64,000 bases of DNA from AP-15 sp963737145 (GTDB lineage Bacteria > Pseudomonadota > Alphaproteobacteria > ATCC43930 > CGMCC-115725): assembly GCA_963737145.1 (NCBI GenBank), contig CAVTRO010000005.1, positions 186,001-250,000 on the forward strand, read 5' to 3'. The notes below the pieces were generated by a model. The model was not told where the DNA came from. It searched no databases and worked only from the letters and a program-made list of their open reading frames with translations. Made by a program: the position numbers and the translations under genes. Shown here in pieces: positions 1 through 8,923 of this stretch (positions within the stretch are counted from its first letter, which is position 1; each line of letters begins with the position of its first letter).

Positions 1-353
1 GGCAAGCTTCGCCCGACAGGCGATTTGTCGGCGGCTGGCGGTTCCGGCGAACCGAGCAGCCGGTAGCCCCGCCTCGGGATGGTTACGATCCAGGTTTCGC
101 CTTTGCCGGCTGCATCGAGCACCTTCCGCAAGGATGAGATCTGGAAGTGGAGATTGTTCTCCTCGACAATGGTCCCAGGCCAAACCTGCGCCATCAGCTC
201 GTCCTTGCTGACGAGCGCGCCCTCGGCCGAGGCCAATACGCGCAGAATGTCAAGCGCCCTGCTGCCGAGATTCACTCGGCTGTTGTCGCGGCGCAGCTCG
301 CGCCCCGCGAGGTTAAGTCGAAACCGGCCGAAGCTGATCTCCCCATCGACCAT
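1..353 (-). CDS. Winged-helix (OmpR/CadC-type) transcriptional regulator, truncated by window edge
   Basis: Reading the minus strand from an ATG at 351-353 gives an open frame that runs off the window start. About 117 N-terminal residues are visible. They form a complete trans_reg_C winged helix: an initial beta region (GEISFGRFRLN), a conserved turn before the recognition helix (VWPGTIVEENNLHFQISSLR) and the wing ending IPRRGYRL. The family binds DNA through this domain, and in proteins that start this way the domain is usually followed by an ATPase/TPR or membrane-sensor part, which is not visible here. An in-frame stop about 25 bases upstream supports this start. It is divergent from the phospholipase-like gene and could control it, but no operator was identified. 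Confidence 0.8.
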   Translation of the reverse strand, partial: MVDGEISFGRFRLNLAGRELRRDNSRVNLGSRALDILRVLASAEGALVSKDELMAQVWPGTIVEENNLHFQISSLRKVLDAAGKGETWIVTIPRRGYRLLGSPEPPAADKSPVGRSL

Positions 354-539
354 GGCAAGGTGCCGCTCGAAACGACCTCAGAACAACTAAGATTCTGAGG
401 ATAAGACCTTAGCCGAGCCGCCGTCTACCGTCCATCCCTGTATCGGGCAGGCGCGGCCTCTCGGGTCACACCGGGAGGTGCGAATTCACCCAACCGCTTG
501 CTCGAACAGACGGCTTTAGATGCAGGAGGAGGTTTTCCA

Positions 540-2756
540 ATGCGCAACGTGCTTTCATCGTTGTCGACCGCGCTCAGTCTCGGGATCGTGCTGGCCCTGC
601 TGGCGGCCAGCGCTCCCGCCGCCTACGCCGCCAGCGGGACCGCACCCCCCGCCCCGCCGTCCGGCAGCAGCGCGCCGCTTACGCCGCAGGAGGAGGCGAA
701 AGGGACGCAGGCCCTCTGCGTCACGAACGGTATGCCGTACACCGGCGAGACCTGGATGCACGACATCGCCCCCTGCTTGGAGTACCGCAAGCTGAGCGAG
801 ATCGCGATCCCCGGGTCGCACGACAGCGCCACCTACGCCTTCACATGGTCTGAGGGTGCTGGTTTCGCGACCACCCAGGACGAGGATATTACCCACCAGC
901 TGGACGACGGCATGCGGGAGTTGGACATCCGGGTGGACTACCACGACGGAGACTTCGGCCCAGCCTGGTACGTTGTCCACGGCCCTATACATTCCCACAC
1001 CGTGACTCTGGCCCAACTTTACACTCAGATATTTGGGTGGGCGGTGCAGCCCGGCCACGGGCAAGAGATCATCAAGCTCAACCTCAGCATAACCGGCGGC
1101 GACGATAAGCAAGACTGCTCTTATTTCGGATATTTCGGAAACGCCCTGGTGACCCCCCAAGACCTCCTCGATCACTTCGGCACCACCAACCCCGGCGAAT
1201 TGACCCTGGGGCAGTTGTGGTCACTGCCCAACGACTATAATGTGGCGCGCGTGATCATGTCCAACATCCCGTGCCTGCAGGAAGCGACCGGGCAAACCCT
1301 CCCCGAATGGGGCGACACCGGGGGCTACTACGCCGAGCAGTGCACCGCCTATGGGGACCCCAACGACCCTGATCAGCAGTACGGCATTATCGCGAGGGTG
1401 CTGCCGGCAGCGGAAAACCGGTACACTGAGGCAGGCGGTACCCCCCAGGCATGGGGTCCGTCCGAGCCCGCTGGTAATCTGTACGAGCTCGACATTCAAG
1501 GAACCCCCGAGGACCACGGCATATGCATCTTAACCCCGTTAAGCATGCTGGATGACGACAAAGAGGTCATCCAAGCGCTCTTCAGTGACTTTCCGGCTTG
1601 GCGGAACCTGAACTACGTCGCCGGAGACTTCGTCGAGCAAACCGACCTTTTGAAGGACGTCGTCGCCGCGGACACCTGGACGCGCGTGCCCGACGCCCCG
1701 CGCATAGACGGTATTATCAACGGCGACTTCGGTCAGCTCGAGGTACAGTTCTCGGCCCCCGAGAACTATGGGACCGCCCCGATCACCTCCTACACGGTGA
1801 CCGCAACCGACGAATATTACCCCCCGGGCAACGGGACCGTGTCGGGTGACAGCTCCCCGCTGACGGTGAAGGGGCTGAGGAACGGCGAGACGTACGACAT
1901 CACGGTGACCGCGACCAACCCCTACGGCACCAGCGACCCCTCGGGCACCTGGACGATCACAGTAGGGGTGGGCCCGAGGATTGTCAGCTTGCCGGCGGCG
2001 AACGGGATCGTCGGCAAGCCCTACTCCTCGGGGTTTGGCGTCACCGGGACGCCGCTCGTGACCCTCACGCTGATCAAGGGCAACTTCCCGCCCGGCCTGA
2101 CCCTGTTGCCCCCCCGCAACGTGGGCGACGACTGGGTGCTGACCGGCACCCCCACCACGGCCGGAAGCTACAGGTTCTCCGTGATGGCCAAAAACCTCGA
2201 GGGCGACGACGGCGTCACCGTGACGATCACAATCTCCGGCGTGACCGCCAAGATCGCCGGCTGTTCGCGACGGGCCGGCAACAACGCTTGGGGCTGCGCG
2301 CTGGATGTGACGCTGCCGTCGCTGCCGGTCGACACGGTGTTCTCGGTCGCTATCGGCGGCGGCGGGTTTACCAATCCGAGCGGCGCCGACCGCCCCCAGG
2401 CGATCGCCTTCCAGGGCTGCCAAGTGGCGCCGATCCCCTCGCCGTACTACCCCGGGAACGGCGGCTACAATGACTACGACGTCAACATCAGCACAGGCGG
2501 GTGCACGGACGGGGCGGTGGTGGTCCTCGAGGAGGCGGTCACGGCCGTGGGCGGGGCGACGATCACGCAGTCGGTGACGCTGCCGGGGCTCAATACGAGC
2601 ACGGCCACCTTCGTGCTGCCGCCGGCGGGCGAGCCCGAGTCGGCGTCGCCGGCGCCGTCATGGTCGCAACCCCACCGGCCACGGCTCAATTGTAGCGGCT
2701 CGCAATCATCCGCGGCTCGGATCGCAGCAATCATCGGCGGGTCTTGCGCAAATTGA
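540..2756 (+). CDS. Secreted PI-PLC-like phosphodiesterase with Fn3 and Ig-like modules
   Basis: The start at 540 has a strong GGAGG-type ribosome site just upstream, and the 738-residue product opens with a classic Sec signal peptide ending near AYA-AS. Residues about 85-240 look like the X domain of bacterial phosphatidylinositol-specific phospholipase C. The two expected histidines are His94 (in IPGSHDSATY) and His147 (in VVHGP), 53 residues apart, close to the family spacing. A fibronectin type III module follows at about 385-475, then a putative Ig/cadherin-like module at about 478-570 and a Cys-containing C-terminal region. Fn3 plus Ig-like tails on a secreted hydrolase are more typical of Actinobacteria, so horizontal transfer is plausible. 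The substrate (phosphatidylinositol, GPI or another cyclic phosphodiester) cannot be read from sequence. Confidence 0.8.
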   Translation: MRNVLSSLSTALSLGIVLALLAASAPAAYAASGTAPPAPPSGSSAPLTPQEEAKGTQALCVTNGMPYTGETWMHDIAPCLEYRKLSEIAIPGSHDSATYAFTWSEGAGFATTQDEDITHQLDDGMRELDIRVDYHDGDFGPAWYVVHGPIHSHTVTLAQLYTQIFGWAVQPGHGQEIIKLNLSITGGDDKQDCSYFGYFGNALVTPQDLLDHFGTTNPGELTLGQLWSLPNDYNVARVIMSNIPCLQEATGQTLPEWGDTGGYYAEQCTAYGDPNDPDQQYGIIARVLPAAENRYTEAGGTPQAWGPSEPAGNLYELDIQGTPEDHGICILTPLSMLDDDKEVIQALFSDFPAWRNLNYVAGDFVEQTDLLKDVVAADTWTRVPDAPRIDGIINGDFGQLEVQFSAPENYGTAPITSYTVTATDEYYPPGNGTVSGDSSPLTVKGLRNGETYDITVTATNPYGTSDPSGTWTITVGVGPRIVSLPAANGIVGKPYSSGFGVTGTPLVTLTLIKGNFPPGLTLLPPRNVGDDWVLTGTPTTAGSYRFSVMAKNLEGDDGVTVTITISGVTAKIAGCSRRAGNNAWGCALDVTLPSLPVDTVFSVAIGGGGFTNPSGADRPQAIAFQGCQVAPIPSPYYPGNGGYNDYDVNISTGGCTDGAVVVLEEAVTAVGGATITQSVTLPGLNTSTATFVLPPAGEPESASPAPSWSQPHRPRLNCSGSQSSAARIAAIIGGSCAN

Positions 2757-2789
2757 TTGGAACCGGGTGCCGAGCGCGAACCCAAAAGT

Positions 2790-2813
2790 CGTTCCGGCCG
2801 CCAGGCCGGAACG
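2790..2813. terminator. Perfect 10-bp hairpin after the PI-PLC-like gene
   Basis: Arms CGTTCCGGCC and GGCCGGAACG with a 4-base loop. It lies 34 bases past the stop at 2756, as expected for an intrinsic terminator, but no clear T-tract follows, so it may be only a stem-loop or a pause site. Confidence 0.45.
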
Positions 2814-2946
2814 GCGCCTGTCGGTCAGGAAGAGCCGTTCCGAATGCGAAGCTGAGTGACCGAGAAGGGTGGAACTGAGCCGTTCGGCGACCGTGATCCG
2901 AACGGCCTGTTGGCACTTCTCGGACCCCAGCCTGTGAAGCTCGTGG

Positions 2947-4647
2947 TTAGTGGCGGTCGGCGGTGAGGACGCCGCGCGGGTTTTTGACCAGCGGCATCAG
3001 CGTCAGTGCGACGGCGAAGCCGGCGCCGAGCAGCAGCAACGCGTCGTTGTAGGTCAGCACCAGGGCTTCGCGCTGTACCGCCGCGGCAAGCAGCTGCAGC
3101 GCGGCATGGCTCGAGTCGCCGCTGATCAGCGGGTCGAGCCGGCTGGTCTGCATGTCGAGAAAATGCTGTACCGCCGGGCGTGCCGGGTTGATGTCCTCGA
3201 TCAGCCGGGTCCAATGAAAGTGAAGGCGGTTGGTCATCACCGTGCCGAGCGCGGCGAGGACGATCGCGCCGCCGAGATCGCGCGTCAGGTTGTATAGCCC
3301 CGCGGCGTTCTTCAGCTTGTCGGGCGTGAGGGTGCCGAGCGCGATCAGATTGGCCGGCAGATAACAAAACATCAGCGCCATGCCGCGCACCACCTGCGGC
3401 ACGAGCAGCTCGGTAAAGCTCGCCTGGTTGGTGAGGCCCGCGGTCAGGTACATGGCGTATGCAAACAGACCCATGCCGATCGCCAGCATGATCCGCAGAT
3501 CGAGATTGCGGGCAATGTGCGTGGAAAATGGCGACATCGCCATCTGCGCGAGCCCGGTGACGACGACAATCTCGCCGATCTGCCAGCTGCTGTAGCCGCG
3601 CACCTGCGCGAGAAACAGCGGTATCAGGTAAGTCGCGCCGTATAGACCGGTGCCGACGATAAAAGTATAGAACGAGCCGAGCGCGAAATTGCGGTTGGTG
3701 AAGGTGCGCAGATCGACGATCGGCTGCCGGTAGGTCAGCACCCGCCAGAAGAACAAGACGGAGGCGGTGCCCGACACGACGACTGCAGCAAAAATCGTGT
3801 CGTCCGAAAGCCAGTCCCAGCGCGGGCCTTCTTCGAGTGCGTATTCGAGGCAGCCGAGAAACAACGCCATCAGCACCAGCCCGTAAACATCGAAATAGCG
3901 CAGCAGCGAGCGGTCGGGCTTGTCGATGTCGATCAGCATCCAGACCACGACGGCAACGCCGATGCCGGGCACGATGTTGACGAGAAACAGCCAGTGCCAG
4001 GAGAAAGTATCGGTCAAGAAGCCGCCGATCGTCGGGCCCAGGGTCGAGGAGAGGTTGAGGATCAGCGAGATCATCACCATGACGGTCGCCAATTGCGGGC
4101 CGCGGAATTTGGTATAGACGACGGGAAACACCGAAGGCGTGATGGCGCCGCCGCTGAACCCCTGCAGCGCGCGGTAGAGGATCATCTGGCTGAGGCTCGT
4201 CGCGCTGGCGCACAACGCGCTGGCGGCCGTGAAACCGAGTGTCGCGCTGACGAACAGCACACGGGTCGACAACAGCCGCGACAGCGAGCCCGACAATGGC
4301 ACCATCACGACATCGGCGATCAGATAAGCGGTCTGCACCCAGCTGATCTCGTCGGGGCTGGCGGAGAGCCCGCCCTGGATCTGGGTCAGCGAGCTGGTCA
4401 CGATCTGGACATCCATGATCGCCATGAACAACCCAAAGACCATCGCGAGGACGCCGACCCAATCGCGCAGGGTGGGGGATGTATGGAGATCCTGGCTCCC
4501 TTCTCTGGCATCTCGCCCCCTGCCTAACCCTCCCCCGCTTGCGGGGGAGGGAACAGTGGGGGCGACGCTTTTTGGTCCTCCCCCCCGAGCGGATGAGGGA
4601 AGGTGGGGGCTATGCGGCGGCGCAGAATCATCGCGCAAGGCGCTCAT
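2947..4647 (-). CDS. DHA2-family MFS drug efflux transporter (EmrB type)
   Basis: A 566-residue protein with about 14 hydrophobic segments starting near residue 60 (VLAMVFGLFMAIMDVQIV). It has the DHA2 signatures WVQTAYLIADVVMVPLSG in the first transmembrane/loop region and a long conserved GPTIGGFL segment (motif C type). It is expected to export drugs or fatty acids with proton import across the inner membrane. The start overlaps the upstream membrane-fusion gene by ATGA, so the two genes are translationally coupled. That argues that the unusual 58-residue N-terminal tail is really translated. Residues about 33-40 of this tail are encoded by a palindromic repeat also found at 31476. A start closer to the first membrane helix is the alternative. 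Confidence 0.88.
   Translation of the reverse strand: MSALRDDSAPPHSPHLPSSARGGGPKSVAPTVPSPASGGGLGRGRDAREGSQDLHTSPTLRDWVGVLAMVFGLFMAIMDVQIVTSSLTQIQGGLSASPDEISWVQTAYLIADVVMVPLSGSLSRLLSTRVLFVSATLGFTAASALCASATSLSQMILYRALQGFSGGAITPSVFPVVYTKFRGPQLATVMVMISLILNLSSTLGPTIGGFLTDTFSWHWLFLVNIVPGIGVAVVVWMLIDIDKPDRSLLRYFDVYGLVLMALFLGCLEYALEEGPRWDWLSDDTIFAAVVVSGTASVLFFWRVLTYRQPIVDLRTFTNRNFALGSFYTFIVGTGLYGATYLIPLFLAQVRGYSSWQIGEIVVVTGLAQMAMSPFSTHIARNLDLRIMLAIGMGLFAYAMYLTAGLTNQASFTELLVPQVVRGMALMFCYLPANLIALGTLTPDKLKNAAGLYNLTRDLGGAIVLAALGTVMTNRLHFHWTRLIEDINPARPAVQHFLDMQTSRLDPLISGDSSHAALQLLAAAVQREALVLTYNDALLLLGAGFAVALTLMPLVKNPRGVLTADRH
4528..4551. repeat. Dispersed GC palindrome inside a coding region
   Basis: Arms CCCTCCCCCGC and GCGGGGGAGGG around TT. 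It is the exact reverse complement of the copy at 31476-31499, and flanking bases are shared as well. It lies in frame in the N-terminal tail of the efflux transporter. Confidence 0.75.
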
Positions 4648-5711
4648 GGAGATTTGGCCTGGGCCGCGCCGACCAGCCCGTCGTCCTCGCTGCTCCTCGT
4701 GTCGACGGTGACAGTGACTGAAAGACCGGGGCGCAGCAGCCCGGCCAGCGGTCCGCTCGCCGGGAGCGCAATGCGCACCGGGACGCGCTGCACGATCTTG
4801 GTGAAATTGCCGGTCGCGTTGTCCGGCGGCAAGAGACTGAACTCGGCGCCGCTGCCCGGGGCGAAACTCTCGATGCGGCCCTCCAAGACGTGGTCCGGGT
4901 AAGCGTCGACCGAGACCTCGGCGCGCTGCCCCGGCCGCATTCGCGTCAACTGCGTCTCCTTGAAATTCGCGGTGACGTAGACGTTCGGCAATGGCACCAG
5001 CGACAGCAGCTGAGTCCCGGGCTTGACGTACTGGCCGACCTGACCGGCGCGATTGCCCGCCACGCCCGAAATCGGCGCGCGGATAACCGTATTATCGAGA
5101 TCGTTCTTCGCCAGCCACAGATTGGCTCGCGCCTGCTGGAGCCTGGCTTCCTCTTCGCGCCGTTGCGCCTGCTGGAGGGCGAACTGGCTCTGCTCGGCGG
5201 CAAATCCGGCGCGGGCTTTGGCCAGGGCCGCCTCGGCCTTGCGGGCGTCGGCTTCGGCCTGTTCGAAGCGCTGCCGGCTGGCAAAGTCGCTCGTCATCAG
5301 GGCGTTGTACCGCTTGTAATCCTGCAGTGCGCGGGACAGATCGGCCTCGGCGGATTTCACCACCGCCGCGGCCTGATCGATCATCGCCTGCTGCAGTTTG
5401 AGCCGGCTCTCATAAGTTGCGATCGTTGCTTCCGCCGTCGCAACGGCCGCCTCGGCCTGCGCGGCCTTGGCCTTGAAGTCGCGGTCGTCGATGACGAAGA
5501 GGATCGCGCCCTCCGCCACCGTCTGGTTTTCGGCGACCTTCACTTTTTTGATGTAACCTTCCACCTTCGGGCTGATCACCGTGACGTCGCTCTGGACGTA
5601 GGCGTCGTCCGTGGACTGCCGGAACCGCAGCACATCCCACCAGTACCAGCCGCCGATTGCTGCGAGGGCGAGCACCACCACGGCCAGCCCCGCCACGATC
5701 TTGTTGCGCAT
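4644..5711 (-). CDS. HlyD-family membrane fusion protein (EmrA type)
   Basis: A 355-residue periplasmic adaptor. It has one N-terminal membrane anchor (residues about 5-27), a first half of a lipoyl-like domain (VISPKVEGYIKKV, about 46-58), a long Ala/Glu/Gln-rich coiled-coil hairpin (about 80-200), the second lipoyl half (TVIRAPISGVAGN) and a beta-barrel region ending near FTKIVQRVPVRI. This layout is standard for EmrA-type proteins that link an MFS exporter to an outer-membrane channel. It is first in a two-gene operon with the DHA2 transporter (4-base ATGA overlap) and divergent from a TetR regulator. No TolC gene lies nearby, so a distant one must be used. Confidence 0.9.
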   Translation of the reverse strand: MRNKIVAGLAVVVLALAAIGGWYWWDVLRFRQSTDDAYVQSDVTVISPKVEGYIKKVKVAENQTVAEGAILFVIDDRDFKAKAAQAEAAVATAEATIATYESRLKLQQAMIDQAAAVVKSAEADLSRALQDYKRYNALMTSDFASRQRFEQAEADARKAEAALAKARAGFAAEQSQFALQQAQRREEEARLQQARANLWLAKNDLDNTVIRAPISGVAGNRAGQVGQYVKPGTQLLSLVPLPNVYVTANFKETQLTRMRPGQRAEVSVDAYPDHVLEGRIESFAPGSGAEFSLLPPDNATGNFTKIVQRVPVRIALPASGPLAGLLRPGLSVTVTVDTRSSEDDGLVGAAQAKSP

Positions 5712-5717
5712 CCTCGG

Positions 5718-5738
5718 TAAACTAAACCGTTCAGTTTA
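5718..5738. promoter_or_regulatory. Likely TetR operator between emrA-like gene and regulator
   Basis: A 21-base near-palindrome with arms TAAACT and AGTTTA; only one symmetric pair of inner positions breaks symmetry apart from the centre. It sits in the 72-base gap between the divergent efflux operon and the TetR gene, where autoregulatory TetR proteins normally bind. Binding is inferred. Confidence 0.55.
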
Positions 5739-5783
5739 TCTGTTGCGCCCAACATATGAAAGTTGGCAGAATGCTGTCAACCC

Positions 5784-6413
5784 ATGGCGCAGATCGCACA
5801 CCACACCGTCCCGCCCCTCGGCAAAGCAGAAAGCATTCTCGCCGCCGCCAAACGAGCTTTCCTCGCCGCCGGCTTTGGAGCGGTCAGCATGGACACGATC
5901 GCCCGCGAGGCCGGCGTCTCAAAGGCGACCGTCTACGCGCATTTCGGCAGCAAGGAGGAACTTTTCGGCGCCGTCATCGAGCGTGAATGTGAGCAGTATT
6001 TTGACCGCTTCTCGGCCGGTGAGCTCGATCCTCGCGACGTTCGCACCTCGCTGATCATATTGGGGCGCCGTTTTCTCGAGCTCATTCTCTCGTCCGACGC
6101 GATCGCGTTGCACCGCATCATCGTGGGCGAGGTCACCCGCTTCCCGATGCTCGGCCAGGTATTTTGGCGTGCCGGACCCGAGCGCGAACGTGTCCAGATC
6201 GAGGCTTTCCTGCGCAGTGCGGCGGCCGCGGGCGCATTGGCGCTGCCCGACCCGCGGCTCGCCGCCGAGCAATTCGTCAGTCTCGTGCGCGGCGACGTCC
6301 AGCTGCGGCAACTGCTCCGCCTCGAAGCCAACCCCGGCGACCGTGAGATCGAGATTGTCGTCGAAGGCGCGGTCGGCACATTTCTCCGCGCCTTCCGACG
6401 CAAGCCCGGTTAA
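5784..6413 (+). CDS. TetR/AcrR-family transcriptional regulator
   Basis: A 209-residue repressor. The helix-turn-helix lies at residues about 36-60 (TIAREAGVSKATVYAHFGSK), followed by an all-helical ligand-binding domain resembling the AefR/TetR_C type. The ATG at 5784 is chosen over an upstream TTG because it starts a normal-length N-terminus. It is divergent from the HlyD/DHA2 efflux operon with a palindrome between them, so it most likely represses the pump and responds to one of its substrates. Its stop lies one base from the stop of the convergent DUF427 gene. Confidence 0.88.
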   Translation: MAQIAHHTVPPLGKAESILAAAKRAFLAAGFGAVSMDTIAREAGVSKATVYAHFGSKEELFGAVIERECEQYFDRFSAGELDPRDVRTSLIILGRRFLELILSSDAIALHRIIVGEVTRFPMLGQVFWRAGPERERVQIEAFLRSAAAAGALALPDPRLAAEQFVSLVRGDVQLRQLLRLEANPGDREIEIVVEGAVGTFLRAFRRKPG

Positions 6414-6414
6414 T

Positions 6415-7254
6415 TCAGAGCCGGAGGACCGGTCCGCGGCTGTCCGGCACTGTCGCTGCCTTTTCCTTCCAGTCCTTCGACCATGGGGTGATCGGCCGCG
6501 GCAAGGGCACGCCGTCTACCCGGATCTCGTCCACCTGCTCGTTAAAGAAACAGAGATAGCCCTTGACCTTCGGGCATTCCGGGATCGGGTCGGGATAGGT
6601 CCAGACCAGGTCCGTGAAAACCTTATCCCCGATCTTGACCGAATAATAGCTGGCCTTGCCCTTGTAAGGGCAGCGCGTGGCCGTCTCGCTCGGAACGAGA
6701 AGGTCCATCCGCACATCCTCGGGCGGGATGTAATAGCGGGTCGGCAGCCGCGTCTCGAACAAGAACCGGGCGCGCCGGGTCTCGGCAACCACCTCTCCGC
6801 CAACGATAACCTGCACCGAGCGCGATGAATCCATCACGTCGACGCGTTTATATGGGTCGCGCGGATGGACGAAAATCTCTTCGTCCTCCTCGTACCAGGC
6901 ATCGACGCGGTTCCAGTAGAACGCCACGAAGGCCTTGATCGCAGCGACCTCCTCAAAGGGCTCGGGATATCCCCAAACCGCGTTCTCCGCGACCTTGTCG
7001 CCGACCACGACTGTCCAATAGGACGCCGTTCCCTTATAGGGGCAGAAGGTGTGATGGTCGGTCGGGGTCATCCGGTCCATGCGGACATCGGAGCGCGGGA
7101 AGTAGTAGACCGGCAAATGCCGGGTCTCGAACAGCAGGTGGGCATTCGTGCTGTCGGCGATGATCTCGCCGTTGAACTTGACGCGCACCCGACGCGGCGA
7201 AGGCTCGAATAGGATCTTGTAGTCGGGGTTGGTCTTGAAACCGGATTCTTGCAT
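6415..7254 (-). CDS. Tandem DUF427 domain protein
   Basis: A 279-residue soluble protein made of two DUF427 domains, each with the signature CPYKG followed by A/S-S-Y: FCPYKGTASYW in the first half and RCPYKGKASYYSV in the second. Each domain also has an F/LFETR..P.YY strand pair upstream. DUF427 proteins are small beta-rich proteins of unknown biochemical role. The ATG at 7252-7254 is preferred over an upstream start because the extra 44 residues would be translated from palindromic repeats. It is convergent with the TetR gene and no operon partner is evident. Confidence 0.85.
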   Translation of the reverse strand: MQESGFKTNPDYKILFEPSPRRVRVKFNGEIIADSTNAHLLFETRHLPVYYFPRSDVRMDRMTPTDHHTFCPYKGTASYWTVVVGDKVAENAVWGYPEPFEEVAAIKAFVAFYWNRVDAWYEEDEEIFVHPRDPYKRVDVMDSSRSVQVIVGGEVVAETRRARFLFETRLPTRYYIPPEDVRMDLLVPSETATRCPYKGKASYYSVKIGDKVFTDLVWTYPDPIPECPKVKGYLCFFNEQVDEIRVDGVPLPRPITPWSKDWKEKAATVPDSRGPVLRL

Positions 7255-7275
7255 CTGCGTGAACTCCAACTCGTC

Positions 7276-7348
7276 ATTCCCGCGAAAGCGGGAATCCAGG
7301 GCGGGCAAAGGTCCGAAGAGTTGCCCTCGACCCCCGCTTGCGCGGGGG
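7276..7348. repeat. Two palindromic repeat hairpins upstream of DUF427 gene
   Basis: Hairpin one has arms ATTCCCGC and GCGGGAAT (loop GAAA, 7276-7295). Hairpin two has arms CCCCCGC and GCGGGGG (7331-7348). Both are of the dispersed intergenic repeat type and separate the DUF427 gene from the SnoaL-like pseudogene. Confidence 0.65.
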
Positions 7349-7373
7349 CGACGATAACCTATCGGTGCTGAAG

Positions 7374-7661
7374 ATGGAGGGTCCATTGATATTCGCCGAC
7401 CTGCCGACCACCTTTACCGCCGCCGTTGCTGCAAATGACGGCGAGGGGCTCGCCGCGTTGTTTACCGAGGATGGAACCTATGAGGACGGTTTCTTCGGCA
7501 CCCATCTTCTTCGAGGGCATGAGCTGCTTTCATTTCCGCGACGGGCTGATCGCGCACTACAGCGAAGCCTTCGACCGCGGCATCGCTCTGGTGCAACTCG
7601 ACTTTCCGGCCGCTCGCATCAAACGCGTGCTCGAGAAAACTGCCGCGGCGCAAAACCGCAG
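7374..7661 (+). pseudogene. SnoaL-like (NTF2 fold) gene with internal deletion
   Basis: From ATG 7374 the frame encodes an N-terminus typical of SnoaL/NTF2 proteins (TTFTAAVAANDGEGLAALFTEDGTYEDGFF). After position about 7505 the homologous sequence continues in another frame (FFEGMSCFHFRDGLIAHYSEAFDRG) and ends near LEKTAAAQN. The central part of the roughly 130-residue fold is missing, so a deletion of probably more than 100 bases and a frame change have inactivated it. Unlike the single-base breaks elsewhere in the window, this cannot be a simple sequencing error. Confidence 0.65.
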
Positions 7662-7764
7662 CCCCGAAGCCAGACAGCCTCGATCGCTTTTCCCCCGGGT
7701 GACCGCCAAGGGTGGCGCCACCCGGAATCAACAGCGGCGCCCAAAGGCGAGCTGTCGGATTACT

Positions 7765-8380
7765 TTACACGCGGCGACGACGCCGCATCACGCCGAGCCC
7801 AACAACAAGCACCCAACCGAGGACGGGCAGCGAGCTCAGCTGAGGCGCCGGCACCGCCGTGGGGCCGGTGGTGGCTACGTCAAAGACAATGGTTTCGCCG
7901 CCAATAGCGTCGTATTCATGATCCGTAGTGCCCGCGAAGACGGCATCGGTGCCATTGAAGGTCACACTTGAGAAATTTCCGATAAAAAGATTGCCCGAAG
8001 CGTGGGTCACACCCGTGATCGTCTCGCCATCGAGAGTCACGAAATGGCCGAGATCGATCGAAAAGGACCCGGATGCGTTGAGGACGCTCGCACCGGAGAA
8101 GGAAAACGTGATAGTGTCCATCGTCGGCGAAAACGGTGGCAAAGCTAAAGGTTCCGGAAAGACCGAAGCCGGGATGGCATGGGGAGGCGGCTGACGAAAC
8201 GCAGAAACCGGGATTGGCCGGATCGGTTTCGAGAGTAGGTCCGCCCAATGGGGTGATGACCGTGTTGCCGGTTTCCGACGTCGTGAAGTCGTAGGTGCTT
8301 CCTACGATAGTTGCGTTAGCGGTGCCGCCTAAACCGAGCAACAGAGCCGCCACCGCGAAGTATGAAGCGCCAATTCTCAT
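7765..8380 (-). CDS. Exported protein with C-terminal sorting-type tail (frameshifted)
   Basis: Two overlapping minus-strand frames together make one protein of about 204 residues. The first gives a signal peptide (MRIGASYFAVAALLLGLGG, cut near ANA) and a beta-rich start up to FSFAT at about 8140. The second continues with FSPTMDTITFSFSGASV and ends in a proline-containing linker (VPAPQ), a hydrophobic helix and MRRRRRV. That tripartite tail (short motif, helix, Arg cluster) resembles PEP-CTERM-type sorting signals, although the usual PEP motif is replaced. Removing one base near 8137 restores the frame, so this is either a sequencing indel or recent inactivation. No exosortase gene is in the window. 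Confidence 0.6.
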
Positions 8381-8923
8381 GAGTTTCCCCCTTTCATTTT
8401 AATTCTTTCGAGTTCCCGGCCGGCTCGCGGGCGCTGCCCGCAACTCCGGCGGTTCGCTTCCTCGTTAATCATCGCAAACTCCGGGCCGGTTTGGCTAACA
8501 GATTGAGTTAACCAAGATATTTACCTCCGATGCCCCGGAACAGAGGCTAAACCCGATATTTTGTAAAGTTTTCCGATAGAGGTTTATCCCGCTGCGGCCC
8601 GCGGAAATGGCCGATTTACGCGCAGAGTCGGCGGCGAGTTGCGAAATCAGCTGCCAAATTTTCCGACACACCGACCCCGACGCTTTCGACCCGCCCTTGA
8701 CAGTTAATTGGCCGGCCAAGATGCGTGCCAATCTTGGGATTAGGCAGAAATATCGAGTAGTTATTCGTTTAGAGCATGATGTCGCGCTCGAGAACGCGAC
8801 GGCGCAAAACCTGAGCCCCGAAGCGCGCCGGAATTTGGGCCGCTGTGCGTCCGGTGATGATTGACACCAGCGGCTGCGGGTGTTGCTGTCCCTGTACGGA
8901 GGGGCGCGAATGGTAAGCAGCTC
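8381..8923. other. Intergenic region, no convincing gene
   Basis: About 540 bases, less GC-rich than its surroundings. Short open frames on both strands have no recognisable domain. The segment near 8800-8835 (cgcaaaacctgagccccgaa) resembles the stretch near 7650-7675 just past the SnoaL remnant and may be a related fragment. A TTGACA box at about 8697 has no well-placed -10 partner. Confidence 0.4.
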
